DNA of 64,000 bases from Orientallactaga sibirica (Eukaryota; Chordata; Mammalia; Rodentia; Dipodidae), in contig JAEOAD010000001.1 in the NCBI GenBank assembly GCA_036365145.1, positions 101,281,501 to 101,345,500 on the forward strand, given 5' to 3'. The position numbers and the translations under genes are program-made. The notes below the pieces were generated by a model. That model saw nothing but the letters and a program-made list of their open reading frames with translations, was not told the origin of the DNA and did no database searches. Shown here one piece after another: positions 1 through 11,269 of this stretch. The stretch's first letter is position 1, and every line of letters starts with the position of its first letter.

Positions 1-20
1 AGAAGTATGTATGAGTAAAT

Positions 21-76
21 AACAGGGACAGCCTGGGCTAGAATGAAACCCTACCTCAAAAGAAAATCAAAAAATC
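21..76 (+). repeat. B1 SINE, 3' end only
   Basis: The string 'cagcctgggctagaatgaaa' followed by 'ccctacctc' and an A-rich tail is the right end of a B1. Its left part is absent, or lies before the window in altered form. Confidence 0.6.
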
Positions 77-77
77 A

Positions 78-235
78 AGGCATGGTGGTGCACGCCTTTA
101 ATCCCAGCACTGGGGAGGCAAGGGTAGGAGGATCGCCACAAGTTTTAGGCTGCCCTAAGACTACATAGTGAATTCCAGGTCAGCCGAGGCTAAAGTGATA
201 GCCTACTTTAGAAAAAAAAGTGAAAAAAAAAAAAG
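78..235 (+). repeat. B1 SINE
   Basis: It carries the B1 landmarks 'gcacgcctttaatcccagca', 'actacatagtgaattccagg' and an A-rich tail. It is moderately diverged. Confidence 0.85.
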
Positions 236-480
236 TACTCCCCAGCAAGCACTACAGGCAGTCAGGTACAAAGGGGCTGTGTTCTCTCAGATTCCTTACA
301 GGCAGCCCACCACCAGGAGAGCCACCAGCTCTGAAGCTCAAGGACTCACTCTAGAGGAAGAACTTCCTTCATTAGTTAGTCCTTCCTGGAAACAACCTCA
401 AAGACATGCCCCAAAATAAGATCTCTCGATTCATAATCTGATCAAACTGACAACAGAACTTAACTACCACAATCATTATG
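236..480 (+). mobile_element. hAT-Charlie fossil, RCHARR1-like 3' part
   Basis: The end of this block ('agttagtccttcctggaaac' then 'aacctcaaagacatg') is clearly related to the block at 54030-54070. There a fuller element begins with 'cagggttctctagaggaaca', which I recognise as the rodent RCHARR1-type hAT end. The 83-codon open frame across here is not a gene: it begins inside the upstream B1. Confidence 0.5.
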
Positions 481-754
481 TGGCCCAAAAGGTAGAGTAC
501 ATGTCTCAGCACGTGAAAGTTTCTAGAAGGTAAGCTGGGATTGGATCATTTTTCTCTCCACTGATGTTTCTCAGCCACAAAGATCTCAATGTCAATAAAC
601 TTGTTACAAAAGCAAAACTTGACTTAATATCTGTAAAAAAGTAAATATTTTAGCTACCAATATATGCATATTTGATGCTATTTCCTATTGCATATTCACA
701 CATATTATTTCATCTAAGCATCATAGCAATTTACAATGAAGTGAGATGGCTATT

Positions 755-759
<5 letters not shown>

Positions 760-785
<26 letters not shown>

Positions 786-1041
786 TTTTTTATTTTTGGA
801 GAGAGCTACAGAGAGAGACAGACAGAGAGAGAGGGAGAGGGAGACAAATAGACAATGGGTGTGCCAGCAGTCTCTCAGCTGCTGTGAATGAAATCCAGAT
901 GCATGCGCCCCCTTGTGGGCAAGTGCAGCATTGCACCCTTGTGTCACTTTTCATCTGGCTAAACGTGGGACCTGGAGATTGGAACTGGGTTCTTAGGCTT
1001 AGCAGGCAGGCGCCTTGACTGCTAAGCCATCTCTTCAGCCT
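760..1041 (-). repeat. DIP-B SINE with target-site duplication
   Basis: On the minus strand it reads from a 'ggctgaagagatggcttagc' type head to a (TAAA)n tail. It is flanked by the 18-bp direct repeat 'tgagatggctattttatt' at 742-759 and 1042-1059, so the insertion boundaries are exact. The repeat is perfect, pointing to a fairly recent insertion. Confidence 0.95.
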
Positions 1042-1059
1042 TGAGATGGCTATTTTATT

Positions 1060-2057
1060 CCCTCATTTATTTATTTCTAATTGACAATAACTAATAACCC
1101 AGCTTACAGCAGGTCACACAGCAAACTTTTGGCCAGGCTTTATGATCATTTCATTCCTTGATCCTAACTGGCTCATGCTAGTTCCACAACAGTTTAATCA
1201 CACCTTAAATTAGCTATGGAATTTTCAGAATCCAATAGGATTAAAATGCAGAGATCCTTATTCAAAATGTATTAAAAATTTTAAGATAGCAATTGCTGTC
1301 TAGAAAGAGTATGAAACCAAACATGGGGCCCTCTAGGTAGTTGCACAGGTCACAGGATCATGAGACTGACCCTGGTGACATTGCTGCAAATTAAACTGAA
1401 ATCAGTAATTCAGGAAGCTGCTAATTGAACCAGGCAAAAAGTCCAGGTGTATGAAAAGTTACTACTCTCCAGGAAGCACTGCAAAAGTGCCTGTGACAGA
1501 TACAATCCAAGATGTGTGTATAATCATAATCACCTCCACTAAATAAATTATTCAGATTAGGAAGTGCATGCCCATTAGCTTTTGGTAAAATGAGATAAAC
1601 ATGCTTTCTTTCCCAAGTTACTTACTGAACACATTAATATGTATTTTTCCAAAATATAATGCACAGATAATCTGCAGGTTCTGACAAGGTGAAGGTATCA
1701 GAAAAGTTCATTCAAGAAGAGGGAAACCATCAAATTAGCTTATAGCTCTCAGCAAACCTATTTGGCCTATGCTCCTAGTGTAGTCTTTTCAGAATAAACA
1801 ATTTCAGGAAGGTGACCACATGGATCCTTTTACAACAATATAGGATATGAGATATGTACCTGATTTACTATCAATGTGCAACAGATGTGTGCCAGTGAGC
1901 TGTGATCCATGGTTTGAATACCTGGAAATAAATGATCTCAGAAGATAGCAGTCCGCCACTGCCTACCACCTCTACAGAATCTTGCACACTGTGAAACTAA
2001 GTAACTCAATTCTTGTGGGGCAGTAGGCAAGAATCACACCATTTTTCCTTCTTGTAA
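1060..2057. other. Unassigned non-coding stretch
   Basis: This is AT-rich sequence without an open frame worth reporting. The piece around 1085-1130 ('aacccagcttacagcaggtc', then 'acacagcaaac') has the flavour of an old MIR, but it is too short to call. Confidence 0.5.
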
Positions 2058-2205
2058 TTCATATCTTTTAAGAGAGAGAGAAAATCTCATGTAGCCAAAG
2101 CTGGCCCGAACTCTCTATAGAGCCAAAACTGGTTGTGATACTTCTGCCTCCATCTCCAAAGTGCTGGGATTAGAGTAAAGCACCACCATGCACTTCATAT
2201 TTTCA
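2058..2205 (-). repeat. Old B1 SINE
   Basis: It shows 'aagtgctgggattagag' and 'gcaccaccatgcac', the reverse complement of the B1 left half, after a degraded right half. Divergence is high. Confidence 0.6.
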
Positions 2206-2529
2206 TCTTATTATAAAACTAAAACTCAGCCTTCTTGCCAAGAATGCTTGATAAACATTTTGAACTTAAAGAATGTGCAGTAGGGAATGAAGAAAGCGAT
2301 GATTCCTAAATGATTATAACATCCCCTATTTTTTCATTAGATATAAACATAATCTGAAAACAAAAAGAATTTAAATCAACCAAACAGGATTAAGGGGGAA
2401 AGTAGACAAATGTGCATTTTATTCCCCAAAATAAGTGCCTATGGATGAGACTCTCTACTCATTACCAGCACCACTTCCAAGATCTCAGGTATTTGTTACA
2501 GGAGCATCCCATTGCCACTAATAATCAGG
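2206..2529. other. Unassigned non-coding stretch
   Basis: AT-rich DNA with no repeat or coding signature that I recognise. Confidence 0.4.
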
Positions 2530-2885
2530 TCTTAGTTCCACTGATATAATAACATGCTTTAAACTGGGTATCTTAAGCATTCATTTCTCACAGTTCTAGG
2601 AGGAGGAAGTCCAAAATCAGGGCAGCCATGGATACTAGAACATCTAGTAAAAGCCCACTTTCATGTTCACATGCAGCTGTTATCTTGATTGTATTCATAT
2701 GATGAAGGGAGAAGCAAATTCCCTTGTGACTTGCATAAGGACACTAATTCCACTCATTAGGGCACTAGCCTCAAGACTACTTGACAACCTTTACAACATC
2801 CCAATCTCCCAATAACATCACTTTAGGAAGTAAGATTTTGAAATGAATTTAGTGGAGGCTCAGGCATTTTGTCCATAGTAGTCTT
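2530..2885 (-). mobile_element. Ancient placental repeat, MaLR-LTR-like or similar
   Basis: The order 'aactgggtatcttaagc', 'ttctcacagttctaggagg', 'aaggacactaattccac', 'cattttgtccatag' follows a well-known old mammalian interspersed repeat. In its own orientation that repeat starts near 'ctatggacaaaatgcc'. I cannot settle whether it is an LTR or a DNA transposon. A second copy lies at 17425-17645. Confidence 0.45.
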
Positions 2886-3322
2886 TTTAAATCAGTAACA
2901 CTCCCATAGTTCTTATATTTTATGATTCTGATATTGTAGAAAGAAAATTCTCAATTTGTGCTTTTGGGAAATTTTATCATAATTAAAGTTACTTAGTCTT
3001 AGTTAAGATACTACATGGGTGATGTATCCTCCACAGGTTTTCTCATAATATCTATCTGCCCCACACACTGCTTAGTTAAAAGGCTGACAAATTTTTAATA
3101 TTTAATTTTGTTTAGAAATGTTTAATTATGGCTGAATTTCCCTTTAGTAACTGAAAAACAGACTTGAGAACTGTGCTTTAAGACTATGTAAATATCTTGT
3201 TTATCATCAAATTTCCCTCTAGAGTTATTTATTTATTATATGGGTTGGATAAAGATTATTCCCAGACTCATGCTACACCTCTGCAAGGACTGGCCAATTC
3301 TCAACCTCCCACTGTGAAGAAC
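2886..3322. other. Unassigned AT-rich stretch
   Basis: I see no repeat, coding or RNA-gene signature here. Confidence 0.4.
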
Positions 3323-3336
3323 CATCTTTCCATCTT

Positions 3337-3346
3337 TAAATATATT

Positions 3347-3394
<48 letters not shown>

Positions 3395-3587
3395 GAGAGA
3401 GAAAGAGTCAGAGAGAGAGTGAGATAGAGAGAGGGAGAATGTGCACGCCAGGACCTCCAGCCACAGTAAACAAATTCCAGATGTATATGCCCCATTGTGC
3501 ATCTGTCTTAGGTTTGGAGAGTCAAACTGGGATCCTTTGGCTTTTCAGGCAAATGCCTTAACTGCTAAGCCATCTCTCCATTCCCAG
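3337..3587 (-). repeat. DIP-A SINE with target-site duplication
   Basis: The flanking direct repeat 'catctttccatctt' (3323-3336 and 3588-3601) delimits it. On the minus strand it has a tRNA-like head, a GA/CT-rich middle and a long (TAAA)n tail (on + a run of 'ttta' from about 3345 to 3392). It lies inverted relative to the copy at 3952-4200. Confidence 0.92.
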
Positions 3588-3601
3588 CATCTTTCCATCT
3601 T

Positions 3602-3950
3602 ATATTCAATCTATTAGCAGTGTAGGGTTCTGAACTCATATTTTTAATGGTTCATAATTCATGAGTATACATATTTTTATATTCATATATCTCAGATTTG
3701 ACCAACCAAAGCTTCTTCATATTTTTGCTGATTTGTAATTTCCAAAATTAGATTTTGAATTTATTTTTTTATTTTCTCCAGTGTTTCCCCTATTTAAAAA
3801 TTATATTGATTTCAGTTCTTTATTAACTCCCTTCTTATACTATATCAGGTTAAAGTTTATATTCATTTCCTTGCTTCTGAAAAATCAATTTTAATAATTG
3901 TTCCTACATATTCCTTCTTTTACACTATAAGCATCTAAAATATAAAATCT
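3602..3950. other. Unassigned AT-rich stretch
   Basis: T-rich sequence with no recognised element. Confidence 0.4.
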
Positions 3951-3951
3951 G

Positions 3952-4113
3952 TGGCTGTAGAGATGGCTTAGTGGTTAAGGCATTTGCCTGCAAAGCCAAA
4001 GGACCCCAGTTCAATTCCCCAGGACCCAAGTAAGCCAGATGCTCAAGGGGGTCCATGTGTCTGGAGTTCATTTGCAGTGGCTGGAGGCCCTGGAGCACTC
4101 TTTCTCTTTCTCT

Positions 4114-4145
<32 letters not shown>

Positions 4146-4200
4146 CCCCAGTCTCTTTCTTTCTTTCTCTCTCAAATAAATAAATAAAATATATTTAAAA
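3952..4200 (+). repeat. DIP-A SINE
   Basis: It starts 'ggctgtagagatggcttagt' and shows the box-B-like 'agttcaattcccc'. It ends in a (CT)n block and an AAATAAATAAA tail. Its open frames on both strands are byproducts of the CT tract. Confidence 0.9.
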
Positions 4201-4275
4201 TATGAAAGCTGTTTAGCCATATCACATACTTTGTTTTGTTTTGTTTTCATTTCTGTTCAGTTAAAAGTATTCTGG

Positions 4276-4425
4276 AGCCGGGCGTGGTGGCACACACCTT
4301 TAATCCTAGCACTCGGGAGGCAGAGGGTAGGAGGATCACTGAGAGTTCAAGGCCACCCTGAGACTACATAGTTAATTCCAGGTCAGCCTGGACCAGAGTG
4401 AAACCCTACCTCGAAAAAAAAAAAA
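4276..4425 (+). repeat. B1 SINE, near consensus, with target-site duplication
   Basis: It begins 'gccgggcgtggtggcacaca' and ends in about 16 A. The 13-bp repeat 'aaaagtattctgg' (4263-4275 and 4426-4438) flanks it exactly, so this is one of the younger copies. Confidence 0.95.
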
Positions 4426-4438
4426 AAAAGTATTCTGG

Positions 4439-5189
4439 CTGGTGATTTATTCTTAGGCCCATTAATTATTTTAAAGTGTGTAGTTTAGTTACAAGTTTCA
4501 AGTACACCCCAGATTTCTTCCAATCATTGGTTTCTAATTTGCTTCTTCTGTGGTTACAGAACATACTCTGCATGACTTCAATCTTCATACATTACTGAAA
4601 GCTGTTGATGACCTGGCATGGGGTCCATGCTAAGGGCCTCATGTGTATTTGAAAGGATTGTTTGCCTGTTTTACTGAGTGCTATTCTCTATAAGTCACAA
4701 TCACTCCAAGTTGATTGGTACTGCTATTCACATCAATATTATGAGTACTTCTTTGTAAAGATTATTAAAATAAATGCTTATATTTTGAAATATCCAATAA
4801 TAATGATAGGCTTCGTCCTTTTGCTTTGTGTACTTTGAAACTCTCATTGCAAATAAACATTTAATATTGTGAGAGCATAGTGATGAATTCTAGTCCTGTT
4901 ATCGTTATGAAATTTCTCCTAATCTCTGGAAGCATTCCTTATTCTAAAGGCAAAATTTTCAGATATTATTATCCAACCACTCTGGCATCCAAATGACTAT
5001 TCATCATCATATTATTATTATATTATTATTTCAATACTTTTCTTTAACCTATCTGTATCTGTTGTTTGTGTGTTTGACATCAGGCTGGCCATGTTTCATG
5101 TTTACAACTTGGTTACTGTAGAGATAATATGTACCTGTTAACCATCAACAAAATCAATGCCATTAATATAGCTATTGCTTCTAAAAGTT
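4439..5189. other. Unassigned stretch upstream of the retrocopy
   Basis: AT-rich sequence, including a short (ATT)n run near 5005-5030. I recognise no gene or repeat. The abrupt change to GC-rich, CpG-rich sequence at about 5190 marks the retrocopy 5' end. Confidence 0.45.
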
Positions 5190-6480
5190 TCTCCCGGGTG
5201 GGGGAGAGCGCCGGCCTGGAGGGTCAGAGCGGAGGTTCCCCCGAGGAGGGCGATGGGACCACAGTGCAGCTGTCTGTGCGGTTTTCACGTGTGCTCGCCG
5301 AAGAGGCGGAACTAGGACGCGGAGTGTCTGGTCCACTCCCCCAGCGGCCAAAAGCCGGGCGTCCTCGGTGCCTGAGAGGGACAGAAGCCGAGGAAAAAGC
5401 TGCTCCGTGACATTCTTTTCACCATCCCAAGAACTGTCAAAACTGTGCTTTCAAAAGGCTGGTGTGTCTGCGGTGCGGTGGTTATTACTATGTAGATGAG
5501 CAGCACAGTAGAGAAGGCACTGCTGATGCTGAGGCCCTCTTGGAGCGGCCGCGCGACCATGACGCAGCAGAGTCACCCATCGAGCTGACCACGGCTCTCA
5601 GCAAGCGGCAAGAAGCAACGAAGCAGTATCAGGAAGAAATTCAAGAACTTAATGAAGTTGCAAGACATCGCCCAAGATCCACATTAGTTATGGGGATCCA
5701 GCAAGAAAACAGACAAATCAGAGAACTGCAGCAAGAGCATAAAGAACTCCGCATGTCCCTGGAAGAGCATCAGTCCGCCTTGGAGCTCATAATGAGCAAG
5801 TATGGAGAACAAATGTTTAGACTCTGATGGCTAGCAAGAAAGATGATCCAGGTATAATACTGAAGCTGAAAGAACAGCACTCCGAGGAGCTACAAACACA
5901 CGCTGACCAGGTAACTGAACTGGCGGCAGTGATGAGGAAGGCGATGGACATCGATGAGCAGCAGGGTTGCAAGGAGCAAGAGCGCATATTCCAACTTGAA
6001 CAAGAAAACAAGGGCTTGAGAGAAATCCTTAAATAACTCGAGATTCATTTTTGAGCCTCGGGAAGGACGATGAGTGGGAGAGCACGTCTTTGTCAGCACT
6101 GGTGAACAGCCAGCAGCGACCTGAGTCTGAGGAAGAGCTGAGTGGCTGCCGGACTGGAGCTCCTAGCTTTGAGCATTGCTCCACATGGTCGCCAGCACTG
6201 GCCCGGGTGCATGACTGAATGAGCAGAGAACTGTTTCCGTCAACCCTTTTCCCCTGTAGTGTGTACAAGTGCACTGGCTGAGAGATCACAACAGAAAAAT
6301 GTACAGTAGTGGTCATCAGCACTATTCCCAAACATTCCTAAAGATGCAGATAGAGGCTGAGCTGCCATTGAAGGTGAGCAAGGAAAGGTTTTCCATGACT
6401 GCAGCACAGCAGCACCTCAAGCAGTGCTGTTGGCTTTCTGAGTGACATTCCCAATAAAGCTTGGGGAATGCATAAAATCG
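5190..6480 (+). pseudogene. Fgfr1op2: Processed pseudogene (retrocopy) of FGFR1OP2
   Basis: The parent FGFR1OP2 is a small coiled-coil protein of the SIKE family, linked to the STRIPAK complex. The copy has no introns. A CpG-rich leader (about 5190-5495, roughly 19 CpGs by eye in the first 230 bases) precedes the ancestral ATG at 5496. Recognisable peptides include 'QYQEEIQELNEVARHRPRS', 'LEEHQSALELIMSKY' and 'KEQERIFQLEQENKGLRE'. Against the human protein as I remember it, about 38 residues before 'ELQAHVDQ' are missing with the flanks cleanly joined (near 5881), as expected for a known exon-skipped isoform. The frame is broken by single-base losses near 5520, 5823 and 6029 and a 4-base gain near 6100. 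A codon is also lost in the Asp-Asp-Ala-Ala stretch. The ancestral end 'CTGAGTCTGAGGAAGAGCTG' is visible at about 6122-6141. A 3' UTR follows with AATAAA at 6453-6458. I see no long poly(A) tail and no clear target-site duplication. It is not translatable as a whole. Confidence 0.9.
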
Positions 6481-6489
6481 TCCGAATTT

Positions 6490-6696
6490 AAGGGCTGGGA
6501 AGATAGCTCAGAGGTTAAAGGCGTTTGCTTAGTATTATCCATTTGGAGCCAGGCATGGTGGGGCACGCCTTTAATCCCAGCACTCAGGAGGCAGAGGTAG
6601 GAGAATCATCATGACTTCAAGGCCCCCCTGAGACTACATAGTGAATTCCAGATCAGCCTGAGCTAGAGTGAGACCCTTCCTGGGGGGTGGGGGTAG
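6490..6696 (+). repeat. tRNA-SINE head fused to or next to a B1
   Basis: Positions 6490-6530 ('gggctgggaagatagctcag' then 'aggttaaaggcgtttgc') are the 5' head of a DIP/ID-type SINE. The head stops after about 40 bases, and a full B1 follows from 6546. The order tRNA head plus B1 resembles composite B4/B1-dID elements, but a truncated SINE next to a separate B1 is equally possible. Confidence 0.7.
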
Positions 6697-6950
6697 TAAG
6701 TTTTACTCTTCCTGTTTGGTGTCCATCAGTAAAGAGCTTATGTACCATAAGACTCCAACTACTTGCCCATTTATCTAAATTCTTTGACAAGACAATTCAG
6801 GTTTAAAGGCTATAGAAATGTTTTATATGCACAACAAAAGAGGTATTTAGTTATAGCTAACTTACCAACAATTACCTACGACTTGCTTGAGTATGAAACA
6901 TTTCAGGAATGAAAGAGAAGGAACATTACTATCTAAGAAAGACAGTCTTA

Positions 6951-7097
6951 AGCAGGGCATGGTGGCTCATGCCTTTAATCCCAGCACTCAGGATGCAGAG
7001 GTAGGAGGATCGCCATGAGTTCAAGGCCACCTTGAGACTACATAGTTAATTCCAGGTCCGCCTGGACCAGAGTGAAACCCTACCTCCAAAAGAAAAA
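6951..7097 (+). repeat. B1 SINE with target-site duplication
   Basis: The body includes 'catgcctttaatcccagcac' and an A-rich tail. The direct repeat 'agaaagacagtctta' occurs at 6936-6950 and 7098-7112. Confidence 0.93.
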
Positions 7098-7112
7098 AGA
7101 AAGACAGTCTTA

Positions 7113-8379
7113 TAATAGACAGATTTAATAGGTTAAACTACCTGAAAGAAAGAATTTTGGTTCTTGGTTAATAAAACAAGCTTTTACTCCCTTTTGGCTG
7201 ATAGTAAAGGACAGAGTACAGTTCATTCAGCTGACAGTTGATCTACAAGTGTTTTCTTTTGTTTAAAAAAAATGACATAACGTGTTTAAAAGCCACCAGA
7301 TACAGAAATCTTCAATCTCCCAATTGAAGCCTAAATTTTCTTTATTTTGTAGTGATTAGAAGGCTGAGTACCAAACATAATTAAACATTTATATTTATAT
7401 TAATTATGTGCTAAATTTAGCACAAGTAATTCTACTTTTAGTATATATGTTATGATTTTACATATAATTTCATATAATGGTGAATTCAAACTACTTTTCA
7501 CTTCAGAAATTTTCTATATCTTCAGTTTAGGATGAGTGGGTGAATGGGGATTATCAGGAAAGGGGTATTGGCCCAAACATTAAAGATTTCTCATTCAGAG
7601 GCCTTAACTAATGTTTAAAATTGTTTCTATTGATTTTTAGGAAAGTTCCCCTAATTTAATGACACATTCTTTCACATAGTTTTACCCCAGGTAAGAAATA
7701 AAATAAGCTACACAGCTGAGATGAAGTCTGAGGCAGCTCTATTATGAAGAAATTACTTGATAATTATTTTTATAAATACTTAAGGAAATCTATTGTCATC
7801 TTGCTTGGATATAATTTCAAGGTCATAGATGCTAAGAGACACTTAATTTGTTTTTGGCAACAATTTTCCATCCCTGTTTCTTTTTAAAATAGAACTGTAA
7901 ATTTATGTCTGAAATTATGGAATGAATAGGAGCCTATTTTATCAATAAAGATGAATGTTTAAAAATGAAAAAAAAAAGTTTATCCCTACCTCTTCAATAT
8001 ATCCTTTTCAATAAGAACACATAACACAAGATTGTTTTAGCAAACTGTGCTTCTTTTTTATATAATGTGTTTCTTATAAATTGAACATAACATCATAACT
8101 GGATCCTCATTTAAATCTATTTTTATAATACTTGCTTTTTATATTGGGTTTGTATAATTAATATTTTCATGTTTTAATCTTCTGTTGTCATTTTTTATTT
8201 TCTGCACAGTACTTAATTGTCTTTTTTTCTTTCTTTTTTTAATTAATAGAATATTCCTAAATTTCTTTCTATCTTCACTCTAAGCTCATTAGAAAATCAT
8301 TGATAACCCAGCATTAGACCATAGCACTGGTGCACAGATTCTTGGATTATTTTTTCTAACTACTTTAGATGTCATATCA
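7113..8379. other. Long unassigned AT-rich stretch
   Basis: No open frame, SINE, LTR or LINE signature was recognised over about 1.2 kb. It contains several T-runs and A-runs (for example an A-run near 7969-7976). Confidence 0.4.
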
Positions 8380-8710
8380 GGGACTGGGGAGAAGGGTCAT
8401 TGGATAAAGTTCTTGATGTGCAAATCTAAATGCCTGAGTTCAAATCCCTAGAACTCACATAAATCTGGTTGTTGTAACACAAGTGTCAGTAATTCCAGCA
8501 CACCTACAGTGAGAAGGAGGACAGAAACAAAATCTCTTAGAAGCTCATGATCCAACTAGCCTGATGAACATAGCTATGAACAAGGGACCCTGCCTCAAAA
8601 ACAAGATAGACACCCAAGGTTGTCCTCAGACCTCCATACACATGCCATGACATGTGCGCACACCTGTACTCACACATATGAAAACACACACATATACACA
8701 GAGCAAAACA
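8380..8710 (+). repeat. B3-type SINE
   Basis: It runs from 'gggactggggagaagggtc' through 'acctacagtgagaaggagg' and 'acccaaggttgtcctcagac' to an alternating CA tail. This is the B3 layout: tRNA head, B3 body, then CA-rich end. It is strongly diverged. Confidence 0.75.
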
Positions 8711-10159
8711 CAGAAAGAGAATAGATTTTATATCATTCTATGATATCTTTATTGCTTAGTTAATGACAAGATATCCATGGTGATTCTTGCCTTTCTTTAC
8801 CTGAAAGTAAATGTGATATTTTTGTCCTTTGGATGCACCTTTGACACTATCATGAGTTTTCAGCACTCTAAAGCTACCAAGTGAAAATATCTTAAAGCAT
8901 GTTGGGAGAGGGGTATGGCCTGGGTAGATTCAGTTATCCCACTTTCAACCTCTAACCTCTAGTTTAATTATCTCAGACATGTTAATTAGCTTAATTATTC
9001 ATCACCCCAGTTAAATCACATATCCCTTGAGTGTGGGAACACTCACTCCGCAGCTACTTCAGACAATGTCACAGGGGCCAAGTAGGCTGAGGATTTCAAC
9101 AGATAGCTAAATGGACTACTGACTGACAGCAGATATCTGTGTACTTTGAGCTGAAGTCCTAGTCAGTCATGGGCTGAAGAGAGAACTGGAGCAGGTCCCA
9201 CGAGGAGATCACTGTGACTAAGAGGACTGGCTCCAAGTGGGTTTTCTATCATTCCTATAAGACTCATGACCAAGAAAGCCTCAGCATACTAGACCATCAT
9301 TCATTTCTTTCTATGACTGTGATGGCAAGAAATAGTCAAATCCACAAGCTTTTCACTAATGATGGTGTAAGTTGTACAAAAAGAAGATGGTCAACATAAA
9401 AGCAAAAAGAAGAATAGAGAAAAGTGGTAAAGGACTCCAACCTCTTTGTCTTTTAGGTAAAAAAAGAAAAAAGCCAGCTCCTGGAGTAGGATATTATGGC
9501 CCTTGTTTTTATAATTATTTTTTGACAGTCTTGTTCTTTCCCACACACACACACCAACCCACACTACCAAGTTCATATGTAAGCCAAAGAATGATAAAAA
9601 CATCCATCTCTAAATGAAGGTAGACTCGGACCAGAAACAAAATACAGAGACTTCTTGACTTACCAGGGGTTACATCTAAGAAGCCAGTTGTAAGATAAAA
9701 GACAAATTAAAATGCATCCGATATGCCTAGCCTACTGAACATCATACTTTGTCAACACAGCACAGTAGAACATCAGTGGTTATAACTTATGATCTGATCT
9801 TGTGGCTAACTGGGAGAAGCACAGCATCACAAAAGAGAATCTAACATATAGCATATTATGAGCCTGGGCAAAGATAAAAATTTACAATTCAAAGTGTGGT
9901 TTCAATGGAATATATGTTGCTTTTTTGTACAATTGTAATGCATGAAATGTCTGAGGTTGAGCTGTCATAAGTCAGAGACCATAAATACTCAAATTCAAAG
10001 CTTTTATCTCTGAGGTGCTCTTGGCAAAGTGCTTGACCTCCCTGCCCTTCTTTCTCCTCCTAGTAGAAAATGAACTGTCAGATTGCATCTGCCTCACAGT
10101 GGGAGAAGCAGACATGTTAGGGATGGGGAAGGGCACACACGCTCCAGTCAGAACTGAAT
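8711..10159. other. Unassigned non-coding stretch
   Basis: The few open frames (up to 81 codons near 9372-9617) show no domain or codon pattern and overlap one another on both strands. A short (CA)n lies at about 9542-9553. Confidence 0.4.
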
Positions 10160-10290
10160 ATGAATACTGGCTGAATAACCGAGAAAGCTACTTAACTAAC
10201 CTCTCTGTATCTGGATTTTCACACCTATAAAATAAGAACAAATATTATTACTTAGTCTGCTAAGAGCAAATGACACACCTGTAAAGGTCT
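10160..10290 (+). repeat. MIR-like ancient SINE
   Basis: The segment 'agctacttaactaacctctc' then 'tgtatctggattttcacacctataaaataag' follows the MIR core: loss of signal, then 'cctcagtttcctcatctgtaaaatgg' in the consensus. Confidence 0.5.
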
Positions 10291-10916
10291 CTACAAGAAG
10301 TAGTAGTTTGAGATTATGGCTGTGAGAGGAGCTAGAAGACTGAGTGAAATTATTCCAACTCCTTCTACATGCACAGTGATAATTTCGGTGTTAGGAACTA
10401 CTTCTGTTGAAAGTTAAGATGCACCTTCCTCTGAGACTGAGTGACTTCATCCTGGACAAGGTCAATTTGATAGAAAGGAAAGGATACCAAGGACTCCTTT
10501 AAGACCTAGGACACAAAACTTCTAAACATTTCCAAAACTGTTTCTTTTATTGTAGGTGTTGGCCTGTACCTCTAGGTGCCAGTGCATAATTCCATCATTT
10601 CAGATCTTCTTGTGACAATTTCTATCCATCTCTTAGTGTATCTTAGAGTAAGTGTAAACATGGGAGTATCAATGTATCAATGGGTGTCATTTTTGTAAAA
10701 TTGGGCACCTCTCTTTCAACTATATGAGTGTATATGTGCTATGTGCATGTGTCTCTGGGTCTATATTGTGAGAGCTGTAACTTATGCCTGTGTCTGTGCT
10801 CAATTATCTATGTGCCAGGAGTGTGACTATGTACTTCTGCGTATGTGTGGTAGGTAAGGAACCATAGCTTGTAGTCACGGGTATGTAGATTTTGTTATCA
10901 AACAAACCTTTATTAA
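10291..10916. other. Unassigned stretch with TG-rich part
   Basis: About 10730-10860 is rich in 'tgtgt' and 'gtgc' steps, like a decayed (TG)n repeat. Nothing else was recognised. Confidence 0.35.
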
Positions 10917-10930
10917 AAAGAAGTCATGAG

Positions 10931-11192
10931 GGCTGGAGAGATGGCTTAGCGGTTAAGGTGTCTGCCTGCTAAGCCTAAGAACCCGGTTCCAATCTCCAGG
11001 TCCCACATTTAGCCAGATGCAGTGACGCAAGGGCGCAATGCTGCACTTGCCCACAAGGGGGCACATGCATCTGGATTTCATTCACAGAAGCTAAGAGACT
11101 GCTGGTGCGCTCATCTCTGTCTCCCTCTCCCTCTCTGTCTGTCTCTCTCTGTGTCTCTCTCCAAAAAAAAAAAATAATAAAAATAAAAAAAT
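10931..11192 (+). repeat. DIP-B SINE with target-site duplication
   Basis: The direct repeat 'aaagaagtcatgag' lies at 10917-10930 and 11193-11206. The box-B-like segment is single ('ggttccaatctcc'), unlike the copies at 46731 and 52726. Confidence 0.95.
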
Positions 11193-11269
11193 AAAGAAGT
11201 CATGAGTTTCCCAACCTGTCTGCAAAGGTTATGGGTAGCTTTAAAAAACTGATGCCCCAAATCCACTTT

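Noticed and set aside
3952..4060. tRNA gene
   Set aside because: The A- and B-box-like motifs here and in the other DIP copies belong to tRNA-derived SINEs. None folds into a complete cloverleaf with intact acceptor ends.
5462..5827. 121-codon frame as a functional FGFR1OP2-like gene
   Set aside because: It begins out of frame with the ancestral ATG at 5496 and is cut by a frameshift at about 5823; the copy is intronless and disrupted further on.
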